From: Massilia sp. PDC64
GTDB lineage: Bacteria > Pseudomonadota > Gammaproteobacteria > Burkholderiales > Burkholderiaceae_D
Direction of reading: 5' to 3'
Length of the DNA stretch: 64,000 nucleotides
Assembly: GCF_900101265.1 (NCBI RefSeq)
Contig: NZ_FMZS01000005.1
Location: forward strand, 310,001-374,000
Shown: positions 45,880 to 53,890 of the stretch, in pieces
Layout: every line of letters starts with the position of its first letter
Position numbering within the stretch: position 1 is the stretch's first letter
Translations under genes and position numbers: made by a program
Notes under the pieces: generated by a model
The model's input: the letters and a program-made list of their open reading frames with translations, nothing else
Database searches by the model: none
What the model was told of the DNA's origin: nothing

Positions 45880-47652
45880 TCAGAATTCCGTGGCGAGTTG
45901 GTCGAGAAGGGTTTGGAAAGCCCGGACGCACAGTTCGGTGTCGTCGTTGGTGATGGATTCGAGCGGGTTGTGGCTGATGCCGGCGTTCAGTCCGCGCAGG
46001 AACAGCATGGCCTGCGGCAGGATGTCGTGGATCTTCATCGCGTCGTGGCCGGCGCCGCTGGGCATGCGGAAGACGGGCAGGCCCAGCGTCTCGACGGCGC
46101 GTTCCCAGCGCTGGCGCCATTCGGTGGCGCAGGGCGCGGCGGCGGCGCGCATCGTTTCCTCGATCGTGTACTGCAGGCCGCGGCGGGCGCAGATCGCGGC
46201 GAGTTCCGCCAGGATGTCGTTGGCGGCGGCATCGCGCACCTCGTTCGTCGTGGCGCGCACGTCCAGCGAGAACTTCGCGCGGCCCGGCACGACGTTGATC
46301 GAGCCGTTCGGCACTTCCAGCATGCCGACGGTGGCGACGAGGTCCGGCGCGGCGCCGCCGCGCTTCTCGGCGAACAGCACCAGCTCGGCGGCCGCAGCGG
46401 CCGCGTCGCGGCGCATCGTCATGGGCGTCGTGCCCGCATGGCTGGCGACGCCGACGATCTCGCCGACGAACCGCACGCTGCCGTTGATGGAGGTGACCAC
46501 GCCCAGCGGCAGGTCGAGGTCGTTCAGCACGGGACCCTGCTCGATGTGCGTCTCGACGAAGCCGAGGTAGCGGGACGGGTCGCGCTTCAGCGCCGCGATG
46601 TCGTCCACGTTCAGGCCCGCATTGGCGATGGCCTCGCGCATCGTGATGCCGTCCGCATCCTTCTGGTCGAGCCACGCCGTGTCGAACCCGCCGCACAGGG
46701 CGCCCGAGCCGAGGAATACGGCTTTATAGCGCTGGCCTTCCTCTTCCGCGAAGCCGACGACTTCGATCCCGTAGGACAGGCGCTTGCCCTGGCGGTGCAG
46801 TTCGCGCACGCAGGCCATCGGCACGAGAATGCCCAGGCGGCCGTCGTACTTGCCGCCGTTGCGCACCGTGTCGTAGTGCGAACCGGTCAGCAGGCGCTTG
46901 GCAGAAGGATCGGCGCCGTGATAGATGCCGACCACGTTGCCGACGGCGTCGATGCTCACCTCGTCGAAGCCGCAGTCCGCGCGCATCCATGCGGCCAGCT
47001 GGGCGGCCGTCGCGCGGTGGGCGTCCGTCAGGTAGGTCACGCACAGCTCGCCGCGCTCGGCGTAACCGGGTTCGCTGTGGACGGCCAGCTGCTCGTGCCA
47101 GTCCCACACGAGATTGCCGAGCACGGGCTCCTGGCCGAACTTGTCGTCCAGTCGGATCTCGGCGATGCGGTGGATGTTGCGCAGCGCTTCCGCGAACTCG
47201 AAGTCCGGACCGTTGGCGAGACGCCGTGCGAACGTGGCGATGATCTCCGCCTTCTGCAGGCCCAGGCCGCGCGGGCCGCGCACGGCGAGGATGAACGGGA
47301 AGCCGAACTTCGCGTTGTAATCGGCGTTCAGCTTCTGGATGGTCGCGAATTCCTCCGGCGTGCAATTCGTCAGGCCGGCCTTGTTCTGCTCGTTCGTCGA
47401 TTCCGCCGTCAGCGATTTCGCCACCATCGCCTTGCCCGCGAGTTCCGGGTGGGCGCGGATCAGGCCCAGTTGTTCTTCACGCGACGCTTCGCGCACGGCT
47501 TCCACGAGGCCGCGCTTCAGCTGCGCCAGCGTGGCGAACGGGCGCCTGGTCCAGGCGCGCGCCGCGATCCACGGCGAGTGTTCATAGACGCCGTCGAGCA
47601 GGGCAGTGAAGCCCGCCTCGTCGGCGGCGTTGAGTGTCTCCAGGGTTAACAT
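45880..47652 (-). CDS. uraD-allC: OHCU decarboxylase - allantoate amidohydrolase fusion
   Basis: This single 590-residue protein has two enzymes. Residues 1 to about 165 are OHCU decarboxylase (EHSPWIAARAW; IRAHPELAGKAM; FILAVRGPRGL), which makes S-allantoin from OHCU. Residues of about 175-590 are the M20 allantoate amidohydrolase. Its zinc residues are in GSHYDTV, YDGRLG, AEEEGQRY, VETHIEQGP and SGAGHDAM. It releases ammonia and CO2 from allantoate to give ureidoglycine. The order in the chain skips allantoinase, which is encoded just upstream by puuE (4-base gap). The start at 47652 begins the UraD domain. Confidence 0.95.
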   Translation of the reverse strand: MLTLETLNAADEAGFTALLDGVYEHSPWIAARAWTRRPFATLAQLKRGLVEAVREASREEQLGLIRAHPELAGKAMVAKSLTAESTNEQNKAGLTNCTPEEFATIQKLNADYNAKFGFPFILAVRGPRGLGLQKAEIIATFARRLANGPDFEFAEALRNIHRIAEIRLDDKFGQEPVLGNLVWDWHEQLAVHSEPGYAERGELCVTYLTDAHRATAAQLAAWMRADCGFDEVSIDAVGNVVGIYHGADPSAKRLLTGSHYDTVRNGGKYDGRLGILVPMACVRELHRQGKRLSYGIEVVGFAEEEGQRYKAVFLGSGALCGGFDTAWLDQKDADGITMREAIANAGLNVDDIAALKRDPSRYLGFVETHIEQGPVLNDLDLPLGVVTSINGSVRFVGEIVGVASHAGTTPMTMRRDAAAAAAELVLFAEKRGGAAPDLVATVGMLEVPNGSINVVPGRAKFSLDVRATTNEVRDAAANDILAELAAICARRGLQYTIEETMRAAAAPCATEWRQRWERAVETLGLPVFRMPSGAGHDAMKIHDILPQAMLFLRGLNAGISHNPLESITNDDTELCVRAFQTLLDQLATEF

Positions 47653-47656
47653 TGTT

Positions 47657-48601
47657 TTACTCCCACGCGAATGCGGTGTCGGGGTTGTAGGGATGGACGC
47701 TCTTCCAGTGGCGCGCGATGTCGACGCGGCGCGCGACCCACACGCGGTCGTGCTGTTCGATGTAGTCCAGGAAGCGCTGCAGCGCGCGGAAGCGTCCCGG
47801 ACGGCCCAGCAGGCGGCAGTGCATGCCGATGGACAGGATCGACGGGCGCTCGCCGCCTTCCTGGTAGTGCACGTCGAACGCGTCGCGCAGGTAGGACAGG
47901 AACGGGTCGCCGTGCGAAAAGCCCTGGGGCAGGGCGAAGCGCATGTCGTTCGCATCCAGGGTGTATGGCACGACCAGTTGCGGCGCCTGCGTACCGTCCG
48001 TCTTGCGCACCTTCAGCCAGAACGGCAGATCGTCGCCGTAATAGTCGCTGTCGTATTCGAAGCCGCCGTAGTCGGCGACGAGGCGGCGCGTGTTGGGGCT
48101 GTCGCGGCCCGTGTACCAGCCGAGGGCCCGTTCGCCCGTCAGGCGTTCGATGGCTTCCATGCCGCGTGCCATGTCCGCGCGTTCCGTCGCTTCGTCCACG
48201 TTCTGGTAGCTGATCCACCGGTAGCCGTGGCAGGCGATCTCGTGGCCCAGTTCCTTGAACGCGGCCGTCACGTCCGGGCTGCGCTCGAGGGCCATGCCGA
48301 CGCCGAAGATCGTCAGCGGCAGGCCGCGCTTTTCGAATTCGCGCAGGATGCGCCAGACGCCCACGCGCGAACCGTATTCGTAGATGCTTTCCATCGACAG
48401 GTGGCGGGCGGGGAAGGACGCCGGGTTGAACATCTCGGACAGGAACTGCTCACTGCCGGCGTCGCCGTGCAGCACGCTGTTCTCGCCGCCTTCTTCGTAA
48501 TTCAGGACGAACTGCACGGCGACGCGGGCGCGGCCCGGCCAGTCGGCGTACGGTTGCTCGCGGCCGTAGCCGGCGAGGTCACGTGGATAGTGCTGGGTCA
48601 T
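47657..48601 (-). CDS. puuE: allantoinase, PuuE type
   Basis: This 314-residue protein has a polysaccharide-deacetylase (NodB-like) fold, not the amidohydrolase fold of AllB. Hallmarks are YPRDLAGYGREQPYADWPG, VQFVLNYEEGGENSVLHGD, and the closing segment HYQEGGERPSILSIGMHCRLLGRPGR. PuuE hydrolyses allantoin to allantoate. It is first in the minus-strand catabolic operon puuE, uraD-allC, M20, and lies 13 bases after the GntR gene. Confidence 0.96.
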   Translation of the reverse strand: MTQHYPRDLAGYGREQPYADWPGRARVAVQFVLNYEEGGENSVLHGDAGSEQFLSEMFNPASFPARHLSMESIYEYGSRVGVWRILREFEKRGLPLTIFGVGMALERSPDVTAAFKELGHEIACHGYRWISYQNVDEATERADMARGMEAIERLTGERALGWYTGRDSPNTRRLVADYGGFEYDSDYYGDDLPFWLKVRKTDGTQAPQLVVPYTLDANDMRFALPQGFSHGDPFLSYLRDAFDVHYQEGGERPSILSIGMHCRLLGRPGRFRALQRFLDYIEQHDRVWVARRVDIARHWKSVHPYNPDTAFAWE

Positions 48602-48614
48602 GGTGGGTCTTTCT

Positions 48615-49346
48615 TCACGGGTGAAGGATGTCGGCCAGGTCCACGCGCTGCGGATCGAGGTGCAGGTTGTGCTGGACGTTGGCCAGGTGTTTCGAGACGA
48701 GGCGCACGGCCGCCTTGACGTCGCGCTTTTCGAACGCGTCGACGATGGCCACGTGCTCATCGAGAGATTCTTCCGCCGACTGCGACGACTGGCGCATCAG
48801 CGCGATCAGCGAGGAGCGCGTCAGGAGTTCGGACAGCATCTGCACGAGCACCTGGTTGCCGAGCATCTGCGCCAGCACGAGGTGGAAATCGCCCAGCAGG
48901 CGCGTGCGACCCGGCACTTCGGCGTTGTTGACGGCCGCGCGTTCCAGTTCCAGGTGTTCGCGCAGCTGTTTGATCTGGGCGTCCGTGATCGTGGCGCACA
49001 GCTGTTTCGTGACGGCCGTCTCAAGGATGGCGCGCACTTCGAACACGTCGTTCGCTTCCTCGGCCGTGGGCGTGGCGACGAACGCGCCGCGCGCCGGTTC
49101 CAGTACGACGAGGCGGTCGCGCGACAGCTGATTGAACGCCTGGCGCACGACGGTACGCGATACCTTGAAGATGTCGCCGATCTTCTGTTCGGACAGCTTC
49201 GTGCCCGGCATCAGGCGGCGCTCGGCGATCGCGGTGGTGATGGAATCCACGATGCGCTGCGTGGCGCTGCCGGACGGCGCGGTCGCGGGCGTATCATGGT
49301 CCGGCGTCAGGGGGACGATCTTCAGGGGTTGGCGGGCTCGGCTCAT
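48615..49346 (-). CDS. GntR-family (FCD) regulator of purine catabolism
   Basis: This 243-residue FadR-type regulator has a helix-turn-helix at about 30-95 (GTKLSEQKIGDIFKVSRTVVRQAFNQLSRD) and a helical FCD domain with metal-type His residues (LLGDFHLVLAQMLGN; DEHVAIVDAF). I start at MSRARQPLK (49346); the upstream in-frame extension runs through the operator. It is divergent from uraH and heads the puuE operon. A perfect palindrome with GTATAC core lies between the two starts, and a related GTATAC lies before puuD. It is thus the likely local repressor. Confidence 0.88.
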   Translation of the reverse strand: MSRARQPLKIVPLTPDHDTPATAPSGSATQRIVDSITTAIAERRLMPGTKLSEQKIGDIFKVSRTVVRQAFNQLSRDRLVVLEPARGAFVATPTAEEANDVFEVRAILETAVTKQLCATITDAQIKQLREHLELERAAVNNAEVPGRTRLLGDFHLVLAQMLGNQVLVQMLSELLTRSSLIALMRQSSQSAEESLDEHVAIVDAFEKRDVKAAVRLVSKHLANVQHNLHLDPQRVDLADILHP

Positions 49347-49368
49347 GGTCACGGAAAACAATAAGTGA

Positions 49369-49396
49369 TTGACATCGTGTCTGAAGTGTATACACT
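49369..49396 (+). promoter_or_regulatory. uraH promoter overlapped by the operator
   Basis: TTGACA (49369-49374), a 16-base spacer and TACACT (49391-49396) form a sigma70-type promoter for uraH. The -10 box lies within the palindrome at 49384-49397, so a bound regulator would occlude RNA polymerase. Confidence 0.55.
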
Positions 49397-49397
49397 T
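49384..49397. promoter_or_regulatory. GntR operator palindrome
   Basis: AAGTGTATACACTT is a perfect 14-base palindrome with the GTATAC core typical of FCD-type GntR operators. A second partial copy, AAGTGTAT, occurs at 49418-49425. Both lie in the gntR-uraH divergent region. Confidence 0.7.
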
Positions 49398-49474
49398 TTC
49401 GAAAAAAAGAAAACACAAAGTGTATGCAATTCGCAGTTTTCACATTTACTTCAATCAACAAGAAAGGAAAACAG

Positions 49475-49834
49475 ATGGGACACCTCAGCACCCACGTGCT
49501 CGATACGATGAACGGCTGCCCGGCCGCCGGCATGCGCGTGACGCTCGAAGCGCTCGACCATGACGGCACCGCCCGCACGATCAAGACGCTCACCCTCAAC
49601 AGCGACGGCCGCAACGACGGCGGTCCGCTGCTGAACGCGGAGACGATGGCGGTCGGCCGCTATCGCCTCACGTTTGCCGTAGCGGCGTACTTCCGCGAGA
49701 AGGGCGTGGACCTGCCCGAGCCGGCCTTCCTCGACGTCGTACCGCTGGAATTCGGCATCGCCGACGCAGCCGGCCACTACCACGTGCCGCTGCTCGTCAG
49801 CCCGTGGTCGTATTCCACGTATCGTGGCTCGTAA
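49475..49834 (+). CDS. uraH: 5-hydroxyisourate hydrolase
   Basis: This 119-residue transthyretin-like protein starts MGHLSTHVLDTMNGCPAAGM and ends with the family signature YRGS, both needed for the active site. It opens 5-hydroxyisourate, the urate oxidase product, to OHCU. AAAGGA precedes the ATG; a 17-codon upstream extension has no family similarity. The length is normal for a bacterial cytoplasmic HIU hydrolase. Confidence 0.97.
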   Translation: MGHLSTHVLDTMNGCPAAGMRVTLEALDHDGTARTIKTLTLNSDGRNDGGPLLNAETMAVGRYRLTFAVAAYFREKGVDLPEPAFLDVVPLEFGIADAAGHYHVPLLVSPWSYSTYRGS

Positions 49835-49884
49835 GCACGGAGCGTTGTTTTTCTCATAAAGTCATACCCTTTTTCAAAAAGATC

Positions 49885-49890
49885 GTATAC
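49885..49890. promoter_or_regulatory. second GTATAC core, in the puuD leader
   Basis: The 204-base gap before puuD contains TCGTATACAG, which shares the GTATAC core with the operator at 49384-49397 but lacks the outer symmetry. It may be a weaker site for the same GntR protein. I see no riboswitch in this leader. Confidence 0.3.
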
Positions 49891-50038
49891 AGTTGTTGTG
49901 TCGCCGCGGAGCACATCGGCACCCGGGCCCAGCCCGACGCCGGTGGTTGCGATGATTTGCCCCTCACAGAGCCCGCTGTGGTGATGGGACAGCCTGGTGC
50001 GTCGTCTGCGCCATGCTTCCTTTGTATTAGAGGCTCTC

Positions 50039-51283
50039 ATGGAATCCTATTTGCTCGACTGGGTGAATTTGCTGTTGCGCTGGACCCACGTCATCACCGC
50101 GATCGCCTGGATCGGCGCATCGTTCTACTTCGTCTTCCTCGATAACTCCCTGACCAAGCCGACGGCGCCCGACCTCGTCGAAAAAGGCGTCGACGGCGAA
50201 CTGTGGGCCGTGCACGGCGGTGGCTTCTACCATCCGCAGAAATACCTCGTCGCCCCGAAACAGATGCCCGAAGGCCTGCACTGGTTCTACTGGGAGAGTT
50301 ACGCCACGTGGCTGTCCGGTTTCGGTCTCTTTACAGTGCTGTATCTGTTCAATGCCGGCACCTTCATGGTCGACAAGCAGGTGCACGACTGGTCGGCCGG
50401 TGCCGCCGTCGGTACCGCGCTGGGCTTCCTCGTCGCGTTCTGGCTCGTCTACGACACCATCTGCCGCACGTTCGGCCGCAAGAAGAACGGCGACGCCATC
50501 GTCGGCGCCATCATCTTCGCGTTCGTCGTGTTCGCATCCTGGCTCGCGTGCCAGCTGTACGCCGGCCGCGCCGCCTTCCTGCTGGTGGGCGCAATGCTCG
50601 CCACGTCGATGAGCGCCAACGTGTTCTTCTGGATCATCCCGGGCCAGCGCAAGGTCGTCGCACAGCTGAAGGCCGGCCAGCCGGTCGACCCGATCTACGG
50701 CTGGCGCGCCAAGCAGCGCAGCGTCCACAATACGTATTTCACGCTGCCGGTGCTGTTCGCGATGCTGTCCAACCACTACGGCTGGCTGTACTCGGGTGAG
50801 CACAACTGGGTCGTGCTGGTCCTCATGATGCTGACCGGCGCCCTGATCCGCCAGAGCTTCGTCGCCCGCCACAAGGCGCTGGTGCACGGCAAGCGCGTGC
50901 CGTGGGAATTCGCTGGCTTCGGCGTGGCCGCGATGCTGGGCCTCGTCGTCTACCTGACCCCGAAACCCGAGGCCGACCTGCCGGTCATCGCATCCGCCGC
51001 CCCTGTGAACAGCGCCGCGGCCGCCGGCGCCACCGCGCAGAACGTCAGCTTCGACCAGGTGAAAGGCGTCGTCGCCCAGCGTTGCGCGATGTGCCACTCG
51101 GCCGCCATGCCGAGCAAGGGCATCTCGTTCGATTCGCCCGACTCGATCAAGCGTCACGCCCAGCAGATGTACCAGCAGGCCGTCGTGACCAAGCAGATGC
51201 CCCTGAATAACGCCACCCAGATCACGCCCGATGAGCGCAATCTCATCAAGCGTTGGTACGAAGAGGGCGCCCCCATCAACTGA
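50039..51283 (+). CDS. puuD: membrane-bound urate oxidase with cytochrome c domain
   Basis: This encodes 414 residues. About eight membrane helices cover residues 5-320 (LLLRWTHVITAIAWIGASFYFVFLD is helix 1). A C-terminal cytochrome c domain has the heme site CAMCH at 349-353 and an axial Met probably in TKQMPLNNAT. PuuD oxidises urate to 5-hydroxyisourate and sends the electrons to the respiratory chain rather than to oxygen as in soluble uricase, so no hydrogen peroxide is made. AGAGG precedes the ATG. It lies between uraH and the permease in the same direction. Confidence 0.96.
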   Translation: MESYLLDWVNLLLRWTHVITAIAWIGASFYFVFLDNSLTKPTAPDLVEKGVDGELWAVHGGGFYHPQKYLVAPKQMPEGLHWFYWESYATWLSGFGLFTVLYLFNAGTFMVDKQVHDWSAGAAVGTALGFLVAFWLVYDTICRTFGRKKNGDAIVGAIIFAFVVFASWLACQLYAGRAAFLLVGAMLATSMSANVFFWIIPGQRKVVAQLKAGQPVDPIYGWRAKQRSVHNTYFTLPVLFAMLSNHYGWLYSGEHNWVVLVLMMLTGALIRQSFVARHKALVHGKRVPWEFAGFGVAAMLGLVVYLTPKPEADLPVIASAAPVNSAAAAGATAQNVSFDQVKGVVAQRCAMCHSAAMPSKGISFDSPDSIKRHAQQMYQQAVVTKQMPLNNATQITPDERNLIKRWYEEGAPIN

Positions 51284-51295
51284 CCCGTTGTACCC

Positions 51296-51327
51296 TGTCC
51301 GCCGGTCCGCATGAGGACCGCCGGACA
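51296..51327. repeat. hairpin after puuD
   Basis: TGTCCGCCGGTCC and GGACCGCCGGACA are 13-base inverted arms with one mismatch and a 6-base loop. No T run follows, so it is not a classic terminator and may protect the mRNA end or attenuate reading into the permease gene. Confidence 0.6.
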
Positions 51328-51391
51328 CGCTCGCGCGCCCGGCCCAGGCAGCCGGCACGTGGCGGGCGGCATGCTTCTTAGGTTTCGAACG

Positions 51392-51422
51392 CAGTCCAGC
51401 AGTCCAGCAGTTCCGCAGTTCA
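51392..51422. repeat. tandem octamers before the permease gene
   Basis: CAGTCCAG occurs twice in direct succession, followed by the related CAGTTCCG and CAGTTCA. The run ends about 22 bases before the permease ATG. It may be slippage-derived; no function is evident. Confidence 0.5.
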
Positions 51423-51444
51423 TAAAAACATTCAGGAGACAAGC

Positions 51445-52974
51445 ATGAACCAGCCGTCCCGCCACCCGGTGGACGAACGGTTGCCGCTCGCGCGCCTCGG
51501 TGCGCTCGGGTTGCAGCACGTCCTCGTCATGTACGCCGGCGCCATCGCCGTCCCCCTCATCGTGGGACGCGCACTGAAACTCCCGCCCGAACAGGTCAGC
51601 ATGCTGATCTCGGCCGACCTGTTTTGCTGCGGTATCGTGACACTCATCCAATCCCTTGGCCTGACATCGTGGTTCGGCATCCGCCTGCCCGTGATGATGG
51701 GCGTGACCTTCGCGGCCGTCGGCCCGATGGTCGCCATCGCGAATGCGGTTCCCGGCGTCGACGGGGCCCGTGCGATCTTCGGTGCCGGCATCGGCGCCGG
51801 TGCCGTGGCGCTGCTGATCGCGCCCCTGATGAGCCGGTTGCTGCGGTTCTTCCCGCCCGTCGTCACGGGCACCATCATCCTGATCATCGGCGTGACGCTG
51901 ATGCGCGTCGGCGTGGGCTGGGCGATGGGCGGCCCGGAAAACACGGCGCAGAGCGTCGACACGGTCAAGCTGGCCGCGATGGTCGACACGGCCCGCGCCA
52001 GTGCCGCGCAGGCGGCAGCCGCGCTGCCGCCCGGTGCCGAGGCTCCGGCGCTGAAGCTGGCCGGCCCCGTGCCGATGACGCCGAACCCCAACTACGGCGC
52101 GCTCGATCACCTGGGCATCGCGGCGTTCGTGCTGGCCGTCGTGCTGTGCCTCGTCCGGTTCTGCCGCGGCTTCCTGGCCAACATCTCCGTCCTGCTGGGC
52201 ATCGTGGCCGGCTGCGTCGTCACGTTCGCGCTGGGCGAGATGAACTTCGACAAGGTGGGCAAGGCCGCGTGGTTCCAGCTCGTGACGCCGCTGGCGTTCG
52301 GTACGCCCACGTTCGACCTGGTCATGATCGTCACGTTCTCCGTCGTCATGATCGTGGTGATGATCGAGTCGGCCGGCATGTTCCTCGCGCTCTCCGAATT
52401 GACGGGCAAGGACGTGGACCGCAAACAGCTCGCCGCGGGCCTGCGCACGGACGGCCTGGGCACGCTGATCGGCGGCCTGCTGAACACCTTCCCGCACACG
52501 AGCTTCTCGCAGAATGTGGGCCTCGTCGCCGTCACGGGCGTGAAAAGCCGCTGGGTGTGCGTGGCGGGCGGCTGCATCATGATCGTGCTGGGCATGCTGC
52601 CGAAGATGGCGGCGCTCGTGGAAGCGATCCCGCAGTTCGTGCTGGGCGGCGCGGGTCTTGTCATGTTCGGTATGGTTGCCGCAGCAGGCATCCGCATCCT
52701 GACGCGCGTGGACTTCCGGAACAACCGCTACAACCTGTATATTGTCGCCCTGTCGATCGGCTTCGGCCTGATCCCGCTGGTGGCACCCCGCTGGGCCCAA
52801 CAGATGGCCCACAGCCTGCATCCGTTGCTGGAGTCGGGCATCCTGCTGACCGCCGTCGCCGCGGTCGCACTGAACCTCTTCTTCAACGGTACCCGCGACA
52901 TCCCTGCCGAGAATCATGGAGACGCGGGCGCCACCAACAACCACCCACCAATCGTCCAAGGGAGCAAAGCATGA
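51445..52974 (+). CDS. NCS2-family purine permease (urate/xanthine)
   Basis: This 509-residue permease of the nucleobase-ascorbate transporter family has about 14 membrane segments. The hallmarks are LGLQHVLVMYAGAIAVPLIVG near the start, IESAGMFLALSELTGKDVD (the TM8 region with substrate Glu), and the NAT motif region TFPHTSFSQNVGLVAVTGVKSR. Proton-coupled uptake of urate or xanthine across the inner membrane fits the context. The stop overlaps the start of the porin-like gene by four bases. Confidence 0.93.
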   Translation: MNQPSRHPVDERLPLARLGALGLQHVLVMYAGAIAVPLIVGRALKLPPEQVSMLISADLFCCGIVTLIQSLGLTSWFGIRLPVMMGVTFAAVGPMVAIANAVPGVDGARAIFGAGIGAGAVALLIAPLMSRLLRFFPPVVTGTIILIIGVTLMRVGVGWAMGGPENTAQSVDTVKLAAMVDTARASAAQAAAALPPGAEAPALKLAGPVPMTPNPNYGALDHLGIAAFVLAVVLCLVRFCRGFLANISVLLGIVAGCVVTFALGEMNFDKVGKAAWFQLVTPLAFGTPTFDLVMIVTFSVVMIVVMIESAGMFLALSELTGKDVDRKQLAAGLRTDGLGTLIGGLLNTFPHTSFSQNVGLVAVTGVKSRWVCVAGGCIMIVLGMLPKMAALVEAIPQFVLGGAGLVMFGMVAAAGIRILTRVDFRNNRYNLYIVALSIGFGLIPLVAPRWAQQMAHSLHPLLESGILLTAVAAVALNLFFNGTRDIPAENHGDAGATNNHPPIVQGSKA

Positions 52975-53813
52975 AAAAAACCGTCCTGACCATGGCGCTG
53001 TGCGCGTGCGCGGCAACGTCCGTCCAGGCCGCGGAATGGAGCGACACGTCGATCGGCTACCGTACCGGCAGCCGTTTCCGCGAGCCGTTCAACGCCAACG
53101 AAATCCACAAGGACATCATCGACATCAACCACGTGAGCGGTTATGCCTACGGCACGAACTTCTTCAACCTGGACGTCCTGCTGTCGAACAAGACCGACCC
53201 GTCGGCGCCGGGCGCCAGCTCGGGCGCGCAGGAGTTCTACCTCGTGTACCGCAACACGATCTCGCTGGGCAAGGTGAGCGGCAAGGAATTCGCCTACGGT
53301 CCCGTGAGCGACGTGGGCCTGACGCTCGGCTTCGACGCCAACACGAAGGACGATGCCGGCTACAACTCGAAGAAGCGCATGCTCGTCGTCGGCCCGACGC
53401 TGGCCTTCAAGGTGCCCGGCCTGCTGAACGTGGGTATCTACGGCCTGTGGGAGAGCAACGCGCCGAACAACGAATTCACGCAGACGAGCGTCTCGCGCTA
53501 CCGCTACGACACGCACCCGATGCTGGGCGCCGTGTGGGCGTTCCCGATCGGCGCCTCCGGCTGGTCGTGGGAAGGCTTCGCGAACTGGATCGCATCGAAG
53601 GGCAAGGACGAATTCGGCAACCAGACGGCGCCGGAAACGAACATCGACATGCAGCTGCTGTACGACCTGGGCCCGCTGCTGGGCGCCAAGCCGAAGACCT
53701 TCCGCGCCGGCGTCGCCTATCAATACTGGCACAACAAGTTCGGCAACGACAGCAAGCGCGTGCCGGGCGCCTCGGCCAGCACGCCGATGGTCAAGGCGGA
53801 GTACCACTTCTAA
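52971..53813 (+). CDS. Tsx-like outer-membrane nucleoside/purine channel
   Basis: This 280-residue protein has a signal peptide (MKKTVLTMALCACAATSVQA). A 12-strand-type barrel follows, with WSDTSIGYRTGSRFREPFN at its start and MVKAEYHF at its C-terminus, which matches the Tsx/OmpK nucleoside channel family. Its start overlaps the permease stop (ATGA). Together the two genes would carry purines through both membranes. A strong terminator follows. Confidence 0.9.
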   Translation: MKKTVLTMALCACAATSVQAAEWSDTSIGYRTGSRFREPFNANEIHKDIIDINHVSGYAYGTNFFNLDVLLSNKTDPSAPGASSGAQEFYLVYRNTISLGKVSGKEFAYGPVSDVGLTLGFDANTKDDAGYNSKKRMLVVGPTLAFKVPGLLNVGIYGLWESNAPNNEFTQTSVSRYRYDTHPMLGAVWAFPIGASGWSWEGFANWIASKGKDEFGNQTAPETNIDMQLLYDLGPLLGAKPKTFRAGVAYQYWHNKFGNDSKRVPGASASTPMVKAEYHF

Positions 53814-53821
53814 GGAAGACG

Positions 53822-53843
53822 GGACGGCACGGCGGTGCCGTCC
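53822..53843. repeat. perfect hairpin after the Tsx-like gene
   Basis: GGACGGCAC and GTGCCGTCC are exact 9-base arms with a GGCG loop. It has no T run and stands just before the true terminator, so it may act as a stabilising or pausing stem. Confidence 0.6.
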
Positions 53844-53855
53844 GGTCGCTGCCAC

Positions 53856-53890
53856 CGGCGCGCTTGCCTTCGGGCGGCGCGCCGTTTTTT
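53856..53890 (+). terminator. intrinsic terminator of the purine uptake operon
   Basis: CGGCGCGC and GCGCGCCG form an 8-pair stem. The 13-base loop has a small inner stem, and six T residues follow. The T run reaches the stop codon of the convergent lipoprotein gene. Confidence 0.88.

Noticed and set aside
49835-50038. Possible purine riboswitch before puuD
   Set aside because: I could not find the conserved three-way junction pattern of purine riboswitches. Only a GTATAC core and weak stems are present.
50039-51283. PuuD as a cytochrome oxidase-like subunit
   Set aside because: The N-terminal helices match membrane urate oxidases, and the flanking uraH and purine permease support urate oxidation.
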